The notes under the pieces were generated by a model, which saw only the letters and a program-made list of their open reading frames with translations, ran no database searches and was not told the origin of the DNA. The position numbers were made by a program, and so were the translations under genes. A stretch of 10,239 nt of DNA from Eubacteriales Family XIII. Incertae Sedis bacterium (lineage in GTDB: Bacteria; Bacillota; Clostridia; Peptostreptococcales; Anaerovoracaceae). Where the stretch lies: assembly GCA_031263875.1 (NCBI GenBank), contig JAISEX010000060.1, forward strand, positions 1 through 10,239. The letters are read 5' to 3'. Below are positions 1 to 7,154 of the stretch, piece by piece (within the stretch, counting starts at the first letter, position 1; each line of letters begins with the position of its first letter).

Positions 1-82
1 ATATAAAACTGTTTTTGTAAATACTCACGTGTAAAATTGTTCCGCGATGAGTGACAAAAACATTTTGAGTGCCCCGTGCGCC
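1..82 (+). repeat. Dispersed modular repeat, copy 1 (left-truncated by window edge)
   Basis: The segment holds a T-run, GTAAATACTCACGTGTAAAA, TTGTTCCGCGATGAGTGAC and the end block ATTTTGAGTGCCCCGTGCGCC. The same order and similar sequence recur at 1287-1361 on the plus strand, and on the minus strand at 7029-7086. Only the core and the right end block are inside the window, so the left framework (see copies 2 to 4) must lie upstream. No coding capacity is apparent. Its function is unknown; copies sit only between genes in this window. Confidence 0.8.
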
Positions 83-184
83 CAAGGAGAATTTCATGGC
101 CGTATCTGGATTAGCATGAGAGCCGTTCTTGCAATCAATAAAAATGTTTCATAATAATATCAGCCGTTTTTCCACAAAAACTAC
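83..184. other. Gene-free upstream region of the KilA-N gene
   Basis: This AT-rich stretch links repeat copy 1 to the KilA-N promoter. A good Shine-Dalgarno-like AAGGAGA at 84-90 precedes an ATG at 96, but that frame stops after 7 codons, and an ATG overlapping the stop (115) opens only 12 codons. These could be remnants of a decayed gene or chance; I do not call them genes. I see no hairpin or terminator here. Confidence 0.5.
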
Positions 185-214
185 TTGAACATGCGTTCAC
201 GAACAGAGTATAAT
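185..214 (+). promoter_or_regulatory. Sigma70-type promoter of the KilA-N gene
   Basis: A -35 hexamer TTGAAC (185-190) and a perfect -10 TATAAT (209-214) are separated by 18 bases. Transcription would start near 221, just upstream of the ribosome binding site GGAGG at 235-239. This is the clearest promoter in the window, and it argues that translation begins at ATG 245 rather than at the in-frame TTG at 185, which lies inside the -35 element. Confidence 0.75.
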
Positions 215-244
215 ATTTATACAATCAGTAGCACGGAGGGCGAG

Positions 245-1084
245 ATGGCGAAGGCGAGAAACAATCAAAGCATCAATGTCAAAGGCACGGAGATAGCTCT
301 GTATCGAGCTTCCGGCGGCGAATATATATCACTGACCGATATGATGAAAGCTAAGGACGGCGATTTTTTCATTGCTGATTGGCTGCGCAATAGGAACACG
401 GTTGAGTTCCTTGGTATTTGGGAAAGAATACATAATCCGAATTTTAATTATGGCGGATTCGCCACAATTAAAAGCCGAGCGGGACTCAACAATTACAAAA
501 TCAGCGTTAAAGAGTGGGTCGAGCAGACAAATGCTATCGGGTTGACTGCGCGAGCCGGGCGTTATGGCGGCACGTATGCTCATAAAGATATTGCGTTTGA
601 ATTCGGCATGTGGATCAGCCCGGAATTCAAGGTCTATCTGATACGTGAATTTGACCGTCTCAAATCCGCAGAAGTTTCCCGCCAATCATTGGAGTGGAAT
701 CTGCAGCGCACCATCAGCAAGATAAATTACCGCATTCACACCGACGCTATCAAGGAGCATATTATTCCGCCGGTGGTAACGAAAGAGCAAGCCAAAACGA
801 TTTACGCTTCCGAAGCCGATATGCTGAATGTAGCGCTGTTTGGGAAAACGGCCGCCGAGTGGCGAAGCGCAAACCCTGCCGCCAAAGGCAATATCCGTGA
901 TGAGGCGACGCTTGAACAGCTCATCGTGTTATCAAACATGGAAAGCATCAACGCACTCCTGATAAAACAAGATTTAGCGCAATCCGGGCGGCTAGTTCAG
1001 CTCAATCAGGTGGCTATTGCGCAGTTGACGTCGCTGGTCGGGAATCGGCATATACGGAAATTGAATGACGGAGGTGATTTATAG
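245..1084 (+). CDS. KilA-N domain-containing DNA-binding protein
   Basis: The predicted protein has 279 residues. ATG 245 is chosen because GGAGG at 235-239 lies 5 bases upstream and a strong promoter ends at 214; an in-frame TTG at 185 would fall inside that promoter. Residues about 8-140 match the KilA-N pattern: YISLTDMMKA (27-36), WLRNRNTVEFLGIWE (46-60), a segment ending YKISVKEWVEQTNAIGL (84-100), and GGTYAHKDIAFEFGMWISPE (108-127) followed by the FKVYLIREFDRLK helix. The C-terminal half (about 145-279) looks helical, with KEQAKTIYASEADMLNVALFG (180-200), and I cannot assign it. KilA-N proteins are common in phages, DNA viruses and bacterial accessory regions and are thought to bind DNA; targets are usually unknown. 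The gene is visibly less GC-rich than its neighbours and lies between two direct repeat cores, so I infer horizontal acquisition. There is no signal peptide or membrane segment. The family call is firm; the biological role is not known. Confidence 0.88.
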   Translation: MAKARNNQSINVKGTEIALYRASGGEYISLTDMMKAKDGDFFIADWLRNRNTVEFLGIWERIHNPNFNYGGFATIKSRAGLNNYKISVKEWVEQTNAIGLTARAGRYGGTYAHKDIAFEFGMWISPEFKVYLIREFDRLKSAEVSRQSLEWNLQRTISKINYRIHTDAIKEHIIPPVVTKEQAKTIYASEADMLNVALFGKTAAEWRSANPAAKGNIRDEATLEQLIVLSNMESINALLIKQDLAQSGRLVQLNQVAIAQLTSLVGNRHIRKLNDGGDL

Positions 1085-1142
1085 GATTGCAGGTACGCCT
1101 ACATTGATGGAAAAATTACGGGACGCGGACATTGTGGGTTAA
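1065..1142 (+). other. 25-codon ORF overlapping the KilA-N stop; possible remnant of a second cistron
   Basis: In the frame one base ahead of the KilA-N gene, ATG 1065 opens 25 codons ending TAA at 1140-1142. The peptide begins MTEVIYRIAGT and ends LRDADIVG. A nine-base stretch perfectly complementary to the 16S 3' end (GGAGGTGAT, 1070-1078) lies in the overlap, as if to initiate a downstream gene at about 1084-1088, but the only standard start there (TTG 1087) stops after six codons. The ORF ends about 28 bases before repeat copy 2. It may be a real small peptide, a truncated partner gene, or chance. Confidence is low. Confidence 0.22.
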
Positions 1143-1170
1143 GCCTGCAATAGCAGATGGAGTCGAGACA

Positions 1171-1361
1171 GCACGGAATGTCGCATATGTCCGCGCAAGG
1201 GATCAGAGGGGTGCGATAGCAGCCGCGAAGCGGCCGGAGCGAAGCGCAGCCCCGGAGAGCCCGGTGGGGCACTCAAAAATAAAAACCGTTTTTTGTGAAT
1301 GGCTTGCGCGAAGAATTGTCCCTCGATGAATGACAAAATTATTTTGAGTGCCCCATGCGCC
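1171..1361 (+). repeat. Dispersed modular repeat, copy 2 (shortest complete copy)
   Basis: Framework block A runs from GCACGGAATG through GCGCAAGGGATCAGAGGGG and TAGCAGCCGCGAAGCGGCC. Block B is GCAGCCCCGGAGAGCCCGGTGGGGC (1246-1270; GCCCC/GGGGC can pair). The core is bounded by a perfect 14-bp inverted repeat, TGGGGCACTCAAAA at 1265-1278 and TTTTGAGTGCCCCA at 1342-1355. The copy ends GCCCCATGCGCC. The core reads in the same direction as copy 1 and opposite to copy 3. No transposase or coding potential is seen. It could be a MITE-like element or a structured intergenic repeat. Confidence 0.82.
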
Positions 1362-1444
1362 GGAAGAGATACCTTGGCCCGGGGGATTCCAGGGCGGGGC
1401 TCGGAATGACGGACGGTAGCAAGGAAATCACGGGTTTCTTGTAG

Positions 1445-1450
1445 TATAAT
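1445..1450 (+). promoter_or_regulatory. Possible -10 element of the acyl-CoA ligase / addB unit
   Basis: A perfect TATAAT lies 43 bases before ATG 1493, within an AT-rich patch at 1439-1463. I see no good -35 at 16-18 bases upstream (AGGAAA at 1422-1427 is poor) and no TGn extension. The position is right for a short leader that includes the CAGGAG ribosome binding site at 1481-1486. Confidence 0.4.
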
Positions 1451-1492
1451 TAGTATTATTATTTGCCAACCATTCACAGACAGGAGCGACGC

Positions 1493-3130
1493 ATGATACT
1501 TACTGATTTACTGGAACAGAACGCGCAGCAGTGGCCGGGCGATACGGCGCTCGTCGAGCTCAATCCGATTCACGACGACGCGAAAAACCTCGCGTGGCAG
1601 GAATATTCCCTCGTGGAAGCGGGTCATTCATCTCATTATCGCCGCGAGCTGACGTGGCGGCAATTTGACGATCTTGCGAACCGGTTTGCGAACATGCTGC
1701 GGGACAAGGGGGTGCGGCAGGGGGACAAGGTCGCGATTTTGCTGATGAACTGTATCGACTGGCTGCCCATCTATTTCGGGACGCTCAAGTCCGGCGCGAC
1801 GGTGGTGCCGCTGAACTTCCGTTACACGTCGGAGGAGATCGCGTACTGTCTGGAACTTTCGGATTCGTCGGTGCTGATATTCGGCTCGGAATTTATCGAG
1901 CGCGTCGGCGCAGTCAAACATGAGCTTGCCAAGATAAAAGAGTACATTTTTGTCGGCATGGATATACCGGATTACGCGGACAGCTTCGAGGGCATGGTCG
2001 GTAAATTCCCGGCGGTGAAACCGGAGGTCGACATCCAGCCCGACGATGACGCGGCCGTCTATTTCAGCTCCGGAACCACGGGTTTTCCGAAGGCGATACT
2101 CCACACGCAGCGCACACTGCTTTCGGGAGCGGACACGGAGCACGCCCATCACGGGCAAAAGAAGGACGACGTCTTTCTGCTGATCCCGCCGCTCTATCAT
2201 ACGGGCGCGAAAATGCACTGGTTCGGCAGCCTGAAAAGCGGAAGCCGCGCCGTTATATTAAAAGGAACGGATCCGAAGTGGGTGATGGATGTGGCTTCGG
2301 ACGAGAAGGCGACGATCGTGTGGCTGCTCGTGCCGTGGGCGCAGGACATCCTCGACGCGATCGACCGCGGCGCTATCGACCTCGGCAAGCTCGACCTCAG
2401 TAAGTTGCGGCTGATGCATATCGGCGCGCAGCCCGTGCCGCCGAGCCTCGTCGCGCGGTGGAAAAAGATATTTCCGCATCACGAATACGATACGAATTAC
2501 GGGCTGTCCGAATCGCTCGGGCCGGGAGCCGTTCACCTCGGTCTGGAGAATATCCACAAGGTCGGCGCTATCGGCAAGGCCGGCTGCGGCTGGGAAACCA
2601 AGATTATCGGGACGGACGGCGCGGAAGTCGAGCGCGGCGCGGTGGGCGAGCTCGCCGTCAAGGGCCCCGGCGTTATGAAGGAATATTACCGCGATCCCGA
2701 AGCGACGGCGGCCGCGTTGCATGACGGCTGGCTGTACACGGGCGATATGGCGAAGGAAGACGAAGACGGTTTCATCTATTTGGTGGACCGTAAAAAGGAC
2801 GTCATTATAACGGGCGGCGAGAACCTCTATCCCGTGCAGATAGAGGATTTCCTGCGCGGGTTTGACAAGATAAAGGACATCGCCGTTATCGGCGTCGCGG
2901 ATCCCCGCCTCGGTGAGATCGCGGCGGCGATTATCGAGGTGAAAGAGGGCATGAGCATTACGGAAGCCGAAGTCGAGGAATTCGCGAAGGGCCTGCCGCG
3001 GTACAAGCGCCCGCGCAAGATCATCTTCGATAAAGTCCCGCGTAATCCGACCGGCAAGATAGAAAAACCGGCGCTGCGCAAGAAGTTTGGCGCGGAATCC
3101 ATCGTCGCGAAGGAAACGGAAACCGACTGA
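1493..3130 (+). CDS. AMP-forming acyl-CoA synthetase (acyl-CoA ligase, ANL superfamily)
   Basis: The predicted protein has 545 residues. ATG 1493 is preceded by GGAG (1483-1486) at 6 bases; the in-frame TTG at 1463 lacks such a site. It carries the class I adenylate-forming signatures in order: the phosphate-binding loop YFSSGTTGFPKAI (190-202), the adenine-side motif YGLSES (336-341), TGD (416-418), the hinge region DRKKDVIITGGENLYP (432-447), and a C-terminal PTGKIEK with the expected catalytic lysine K522. Length and completeness are normal. Such enzymes activate a carboxylic acid to acyl-AMP and then to an acyl-CoA in the cytoplasm; the acid cannot be read from the sequence, with medium/long-chain fatty or aromatic acids as options. 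The next gene, addB, follows after 8 bases, so the two are probably one transcription unit although their functions are unrelated. There is no signal peptide or membrane segment. The family call is secure; substrate is unknown. Confidence 0.93.
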   Translation: MILTDLLEQNAQQWPGDTALVELNPIHDDAKNLAWQEYSLVEAGHSSHYRRELTWRQFDDLANRFANMLRDKGVRQGDKVAILLMNCIDWLPIYFGTLKSGATVVPLNFRYTSEEIAYCLELSDSSVLIFGSEFIERVGAVKHELAKIKEYIFVGMDIPDYADSFEGMVGKFPAVKPEVDIQPDDDAAVYFSSGTTGFPKAILHTQRTLLSGADTEHAHHGQKKDDVFLLIPPLYHTGAKMHWFGSLKSGSRAVILKGTDPKWVMDVASDEKATIVWLLVPWAQDILDAIDRGAIDLGKLDLSKLRLMHIGAQPVPPSLVARWKKIFPHHEYDTNYGLSESLGPGAVHLGLENIHKVGAIGKAGCGWETKIIGTDGAEVERGAVGELAVKGPGVMKEYYRDPEATAAALHDGWLYTGDMAKEDEDGFIYLVDRKKDVIITGGENLYPVQIEDFLRGFDKIKDIAVIGVADPRLGEIAAAIIEVKEGMSITEAEVEEFAKGLPRYKRPRKIIFDKVPRNPTGKIEKPALRKKFGAESIVAKETETD

Positions 3131-3138
3131 CACACACC

Positions 3139-6100
3139 ATGCTGCGCATCTATTACGCGAGAGAAAATATCGACACGAGCCGCTTTATGTACGACGCCAT
3201 CAGCCGTACGCTCTCGCGTATTCGCGCGGAATTTGGGCGGGTAATGGCCGGAACAAGGGAGGGCGGTTCCTTCGATTCGGGTGGCGTAATTCCGCAGCGC
3301 GTCCTGCTCGTGGTGCCGGAGCAGTATACGCTGCAGGCCGAGCGCGACGCGATGGACGCGATGGAATTGCCGGGATTTATCGATTTTGACGTGCTGAGCA
3401 TGACGTCGCTCGGTCGCCGCACGCTTGCGGAAACCGGGGGCGGCGGCGGAAATTTCATCGACAAGTACGGCAAGATAATGCTCGTCACGAAACTGCTTCA
3501 CGACAACGGGGCGTCATTAAAAGCGCTCGGAAACTTGAAGCCGTCGCCGGCTCTTGCGAGTAAGATCAGTGACATGATATCCGAGCTGAAAAACTTCAAT
3601 GTGACGCCGGACGGCCTTGCGGACATATCCGCGAAGTTGGGCGACGAGGACGTACTCGGTCGTAAACTGTTCGACGTGTCCGTTATATATGAAGGATTTG
3701 AGAATGAGCTGTCAAATAATTTGCTTGACACCGCCGATCACCTGAAAAGATTTACGGGAAGCATACCGAAATCCGCCTATATCGCCGGATCCGAAATATG
3801 GCTGTTTGGTTACGACTACCTTTCGCCGGCGATGCGGGACGCCATCGTCGCACTGTCAAGTAAATCGCTTGATGTGAATATTATGATCACCGCCGATCCG
3901 GACGATCCGTTTTTCTCGCTGACCAATGATCTTATGGATGAACTCGCGGCGCAGGCGGGAGAGGCGGGCGTTACCGCGGAACGCGTGGCTGTTGAAGCGG
4001 CGTCAGGGGAATTGCTTGACGGAGCTGTGTCAAGGAAAACGCTTGACGGATCGGAGTCAATTAAATTGCTTGACGAGTGCGTGTCAGGCGAACCACTTGA
4101 CAGGAGCGTGTCAAGTAAATGGCTTGACGGGATCGATTCTCGCGAAACGCCCGAATTACGCGAATCGCGATACGCAAAAAAGTTACCGGGGGAAATTGCC
4201 TGCATAGAGAAAAATCTGTTCGCCGGAAAAACGGCGCGGTTTTCGCGGGAAAGCGAAACGGACGGCGCTAACGGTCAAACCGCTCTTTCGCTGACCGTGG
4301 CGGCAGGGTTTTACGCCGAAGCGGAAACGATTGCCTCCGAAATCTGCGGCCTTGTGCGGGACGAAGGGCTGAAATACCGCGACATACTGGTATTGTGCAA
4401 CGATATGCGGACGCGCGTCCCGATAATGAAGCGCGTATTTCAGGATTACGGCCTGCCCGTATTTATCGACCAGCGGCGCACTGTGGATCACAATCCCGTG
4501 ATAGAACTCGTGCTTGCGCTGATCGAAACGGCGGCGGGCAGGCGCAGATATGAAGACGTTTTTCGCCTGCTCAAGACGGGTCTGACCGATATCGTCGCGG
4601 ACGAAAGAGAAGTCCTCGAAAACTACGTGCTTGAACATAAGATACGCGGCGGCATGTGGGACAAGGAATTTACCTACGGCGGCCCGCCCGCTTCGCTTGA
4701 CGCGAATGCCGCCGAAACCGGCGGAGTCAGATACGCCTACACCGCAGAGGAAATGCAGGCGCTGAACGAAACACGGAGCAAAGTCAGTGGGCTTCTCGGG
4801 GCTTTTGAAAATGCTTTCCGCGCGCGCCGCACGGCGCGGGAAAAAACCGAATGCTTGCGCGGGTTTCTCGAGAAAAATCTGCTGCTCACGGACAAGATCG
4901 CGGCGATGGCGGAGGCGCTTGAGGATTCCGGCAATCTTGAATACGCGGCGGAACTGAGCGGAATTGAGAACGTCGTGGCCGGACTGCTGGATCAGCTTTC
5001 CGCGGCTCTCGGCGAGCGCGAGCTGTCGCCGCTCGAATATTCGGAATGTCTGCGCGCGGGCTTCGCTTCCGTTCGCATGGGCGTACTGCCTACCGGGACG
5101 GATCAAATCGTGATCGGCACCATGCAGCGCACGCGGAGCGCGGCGCCCGCCGCCGTCTTTGTGGCGGGCGCGAACGACGGCGTGCTCCCCGCCGCGACGG
5201 AGGACGATGGGGTTTTGAACAGCGATGAAAAACAGCGGCTCGAAAGCGCGGGAAATTTTCTCGGACGCAGTGACGACACCGTGTATTTTGAAGAACAGCT
5301 CGCCATATACCGCAATATGTCCAAGTCAAGTAAAAAACTTTACCTCAGTTGCTCTGCCTCGGATATGGATGGGAATAACGTGCGCCCGTCGAATATTTTC
5401 GAGCGTGTGCGCCGGCTTTTCCCGGAGGTCCCCGTTAAAAAAGATATTATCAGCGGCGCGGACGAACTCGCGCAGATCCAATACCCGGAGGAAGCGTTAG
5501 CGCATCTCGCCGACCACGCCGTAAAAGCGGTTTCCGAAGGCCGCTCCGATCTCGGCGAACCGTGGCGCGGCGTGTGGAAGTGGCTCGGTTCCGATCCGGA
5601 GTACCGGCCTCGCATTGCGGGCATTCGTTTGGGTCTGGCGCACCGAAGCGGCGGCGAGCGCGTATCACCCGATACGCTGAAGCGGCTGATGGGAGCGAAA
5701 TCCGCTCTGCATACGTCGCCCTCGGCGCTGGAACGTTACAGCCGGTGCCCGTTTTCGTGGTTCGCCGGCAGCGCCCTGCGCCTTACCGGACGGCGCGTGC
5801 GGGAACTTGATTACGGCGGCATCGGCGACCTCTATCACATGCTGCTGATGGGCTACGGCGAAACGGTCGAGCACAACGCGCGGTGGGACGAAATTACGCG
5901 CGCGGAATGCGGCGCGATCATTCGCGAAATCTATCATGACGCGGCGCGGACGTATCGCGAGGGCCTGCTCGGAAATAATGACGGCTATAGCGATTACAAG
6001 GCGGAGCGCATCAGTCGTGTCGCCGAGGAAGTCGCCTGGGCGGTCACGAATCAGGTGCGCGGTTCGGACGTCGCGAAGATGCTGTTTGAAGCGCGGTTCG

Positions 6101-6669
6101 GGAGCGGCGCCGGGTTTTCGCCGCTGGAGATCCCCGTTCCGGACGCGCACCTCTCCGGCGATCCCGCCGAGAGCGAAGCCACACTCGTGGTCAGCGGCCG
6201 CATCGACCGCGTCGATATCCTCGCGGGCGAAAGCGCCGTCATCACGGATTACAAATCCGGCAGCGATACTTTCAGCAGCCCGGACGTGCGCGGCGGCTGG
6301 CAGCTCCAGCTCCTCATTTATCTGATGGCCGTGACGGAAAAATACCGGCCCGGCGGCGTGCGGTATTTCGGCATCGGCGAGCCGCATATCGAGGATACGG
6401 GCAGAGGCGACGCGTATCTGGAGGAAAAAATCTCGAAGGAATTTAAGCCCGACGGCCTCTTTGCCGATCCCGCGCAGCCGGATAACGAACTCGAAAGCCT
6501 GACGCGGAGCGTGCGCGAGCGGCTCGAAAACCTCGCGGCGGGCATGTTCGCGGGCTCCGTCGGCGCGTCGCCCCTGACCGCGCGGAAACTCAAATCCGCC
6601 GGTAACGCCCCGCTCCGCGCCTGCACCTACTGCGCCTACAAAGGCGTCTGCGGCTACGGCGCACCCTGA
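3139..6669 (+). CDS. addB: AddB/RexB-type subunit of ATP-dependent helicase-nuclease (AddAB)
   Basis: The protein has 1176 residues, about the AddB family size. AddAB resects double-strand breaks for RecA recombination; AddB contributes one nuclease, an Fe-S cluster and, in characterised enzymes, Chi recognition. Seen here: VVPEQYTLQAER (58-69); VFIDQRRTVDHNPV; VFVAGANDGVLPA; ERYSRCPFSWFA with C870; nuclease residues D1023 (GRIDRVD), D1037 and K1039 (ITDYKSG), and QLQLLIY (1055-1061); and C1162, C1165 and C1171. Four cysteines with final spacing CxxCx5C match the AddB Fe-S site. Two oddities: the N-terminal Walker A loop found in Bacillus AddB is absent (ARENIDTSRF at 7-16 stands there), as in streptococcal RexB; and residues 292-336 are a five-unit 9-residue tandem repeat. 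ATG 3139 has no clear Shine-Dalgarno and lies 8 bases after the ligase stop, suggesting coupled translation. addA is not adjacent: downstream is a gene-free repeat region and then an opposing gene. Confidence 0.95.
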   Translation: MLRIYYARENIDTSRFMYDAISRTLSRIRAEFGRVMAGTREGGSFDSGGVIPQRVLLVVPEQYTLQAERDAMDAMELPGFIDFDVLSMTSLGRRTLAETGGGGGNFIDKYGKIMLVTKLLHDNGASLKALGNLKPSPALASKISDMISELKNFNVTPDGLADISAKLGDEDVLGRKLFDVSVIYEGFENELSNNLLDTADHLKRFTGSIPKSAYIAGSEIWLFGYDYLSPAMRDAIVALSSKSLDVNIMITADPDDPFFSLTNDLMDELAAQAGEAGVTAERVAVEAASGELLDGAVSRKTLDGSESIKLLDECVSGEPLDRSVSSKWLDGIDSRETPELRESRYAKKLPGEIACIEKNLFAGKTARFSRESETDGANGQTALSLTVAAGFYAEAETIASEICGLVRDEGLKYRDILVLCNDMRTRVPIMKRVFQDYGLPVFIDQRRTVDHNPVIELVLALIETAAGRRRYEDVFRLLKTGLTDIVADEREVLENYVLEHKIRGGMWDKEFTYGGPPASLDANAAETGGVRYAYTAEEMQALNETRSKVSGLLGAFENAFRARRTAREKTECLRGFLEKNLLLTDKIAAMAEALEDSGNLEYAAELSGIENVVAGLLDQLSAALGERELSPLEYSECLRAGFASVRMGVLPTGTDQIVIGTMQRTRSAAPAAVFVAGANDGVLPAATEDDGVLNSDEKQRLESAGNFLGRSDDTVYFEEQLAIYRNMSKSSKKLYLSCSASDMDGNNVRPSNIFERVRRLFPEVPVKKDIISGADELAQIQYPEEALAHLADHAVKAVSEGRSDLGEPWRGVWKWLGSDPEYRPRIAGIRLGLAHRSGGERVSPDTLKRLMGAKSALHTSPSALERYSRCPFSWFAGSALRLTGRRVRELDYGGIGDLYHMLLMGYGETVEHNARWDEITRAECGAIIREIYHDAARTYREGLLGNNDGYSDYKAERISRVAEEVAWAVTNQVRGSDVAKMLFEARFGSGAGFSPLEIPVPDAHLSGDPAESEATLVVSGRIDRVDILAGESAVITDYKSGSDTFSSPDVRGGWQLQLLIYLMAVTEKYRPGGVRYFGIGEPHIEDTGRGDAYLEEKISKEFKPDGLFADPAQPDNELESLTRSVRERLENLAAGMFAGSVGASPLTARKLKSAGNAPLRACTYCAYKGVCGYGAP
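4012..4146 (+). repeat. In-frame 27-bp x 5 tandem repeat inside addB
   Basis: Five consecutive 27-base units start at 4012, 4039, 4066, 4093 and 4120. They encode LLDGAVSRK, TLDGSESIK, LLDECVSGE, PLDRSVSSK and WLDGIDSRE (residues 292-336). CTTGAC is invariant at the same place in every unit (4015, 4042, 4069, 4096, 4123), and GTCA follows 8 bases later in units 1-4, so the tract alternates CTTGAC and GTCAAG half-sites. It lies in a poorly conserved linker of AddB, just before the conserved IEKNLF segment, and the reading frame stays open. Confidence 0.9.
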
Positions 6670-6861
6670 AGTTTTCGAGAATTGCCAGGAACGGCGATGG
6701 TGATACGGGGGACGGCAGGGGGAGGATGCTTGCGCCCGGTTTTATCTCGCTGGTTTTGGGCGTTTGTACGATAAATGGGGACGCCGTAGGAGGACGGGCG
6801 CGAGGTGTACGCTGCCCGCACAACTGCGAATCAAACCCGTAATGACAGACGTTGCAAGGCG
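6670..6861. other. Gene-free region after addB
   Basis: No gene is supported on either strand; the short ORFs here have no recognisable motifs and no convincing ribosome binding sites. I looked for an intrinsic terminator for the ligase-addB unit and found no GC-rich hairpin followed by a T-run. Confidence 0.5.
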
Positions 6862-7115
6862 GCACGGAATGGCGCGCATGTCCCGCGCAAGGGATAGGAG
6901 GGGTGCGCAGCAGCCACGGCGCGGGCGTAGACACAGTTATATTCCATAAAATGGAAATACGGCACTTTTCATCTCTCATTTGTCCTGAGCGCCGGGGCCG
7001 CAGCCCCGCAGAGCCCGGTGGGGCACGCGGGAATGATTTTGCCACTAACCCGCGGGACAATTTTACGCGTGAGCATTTACAAAAAACAGCCTCATATTTG
7101 AGTGCCCCATGCGCC
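6862..7115 (+). repeat. Dispersed modular repeat, copy 3 (core inverted)
   Basis: Block A (GCACGGAATGGC, then GCGCAAGGGATAGGAGGGG and GCAGCAGCC) and block B (GCAGCCCCGCAGAGCCC then GGTGGGGCAC, ending at 7026) are in the same order and strand as copy 2, as is the end block TTTGAGTGCCCCATGCGCC (7097-7115). Between the blocks A and B about 75 extra bases are present, including TTCCAT/ATGGAA around 6942-6956. The core (7029-7086) matches copies 1 and 2 only on the minus strand: TTTTTTGTAAATGCTCACGC, then AATTGTCCC, then GGCAAAAT. The arms flanking the core are TGGGGCAC (7019-7026) and GTGCCCCA (7102-7109). Confidence 0.8.
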
Positions 7116-7154
7116 CTCCATTATTCACGATTCACGGATAACTTTCCGAAAAAG

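Noticed and set aside
96..153. Two tiny overlapping ORFs (7 and 12 codons) after an AAGGAGA site
   Set aside because: They are too short to support as genes, with nothing recognisable; noted only as a possible remnant.
1171..1361. Integron attC site
   Set aside because: The inverted arms and cassette-like position suggested it, but I see no GTTRRRY/RYYYAAC core sites and no integrase.
2258..3133. Minus-strand ORF of 291 codons opposite the acyl-CoA ligase
   Set aside because: It is a mirror frame of a well-supported gene with no motifs and no ribosome binding site.
4012..4146. CRISPR-like array
   Set aside because: The units are contiguous 27-base tandem copies inside an open reading frame with no separate unique spacers.
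4183..5106. Minus-strand ORF of 307 codons inside addB
   Set aside because: It is antisense to conserved AddB sequence and has no recognisable domain.
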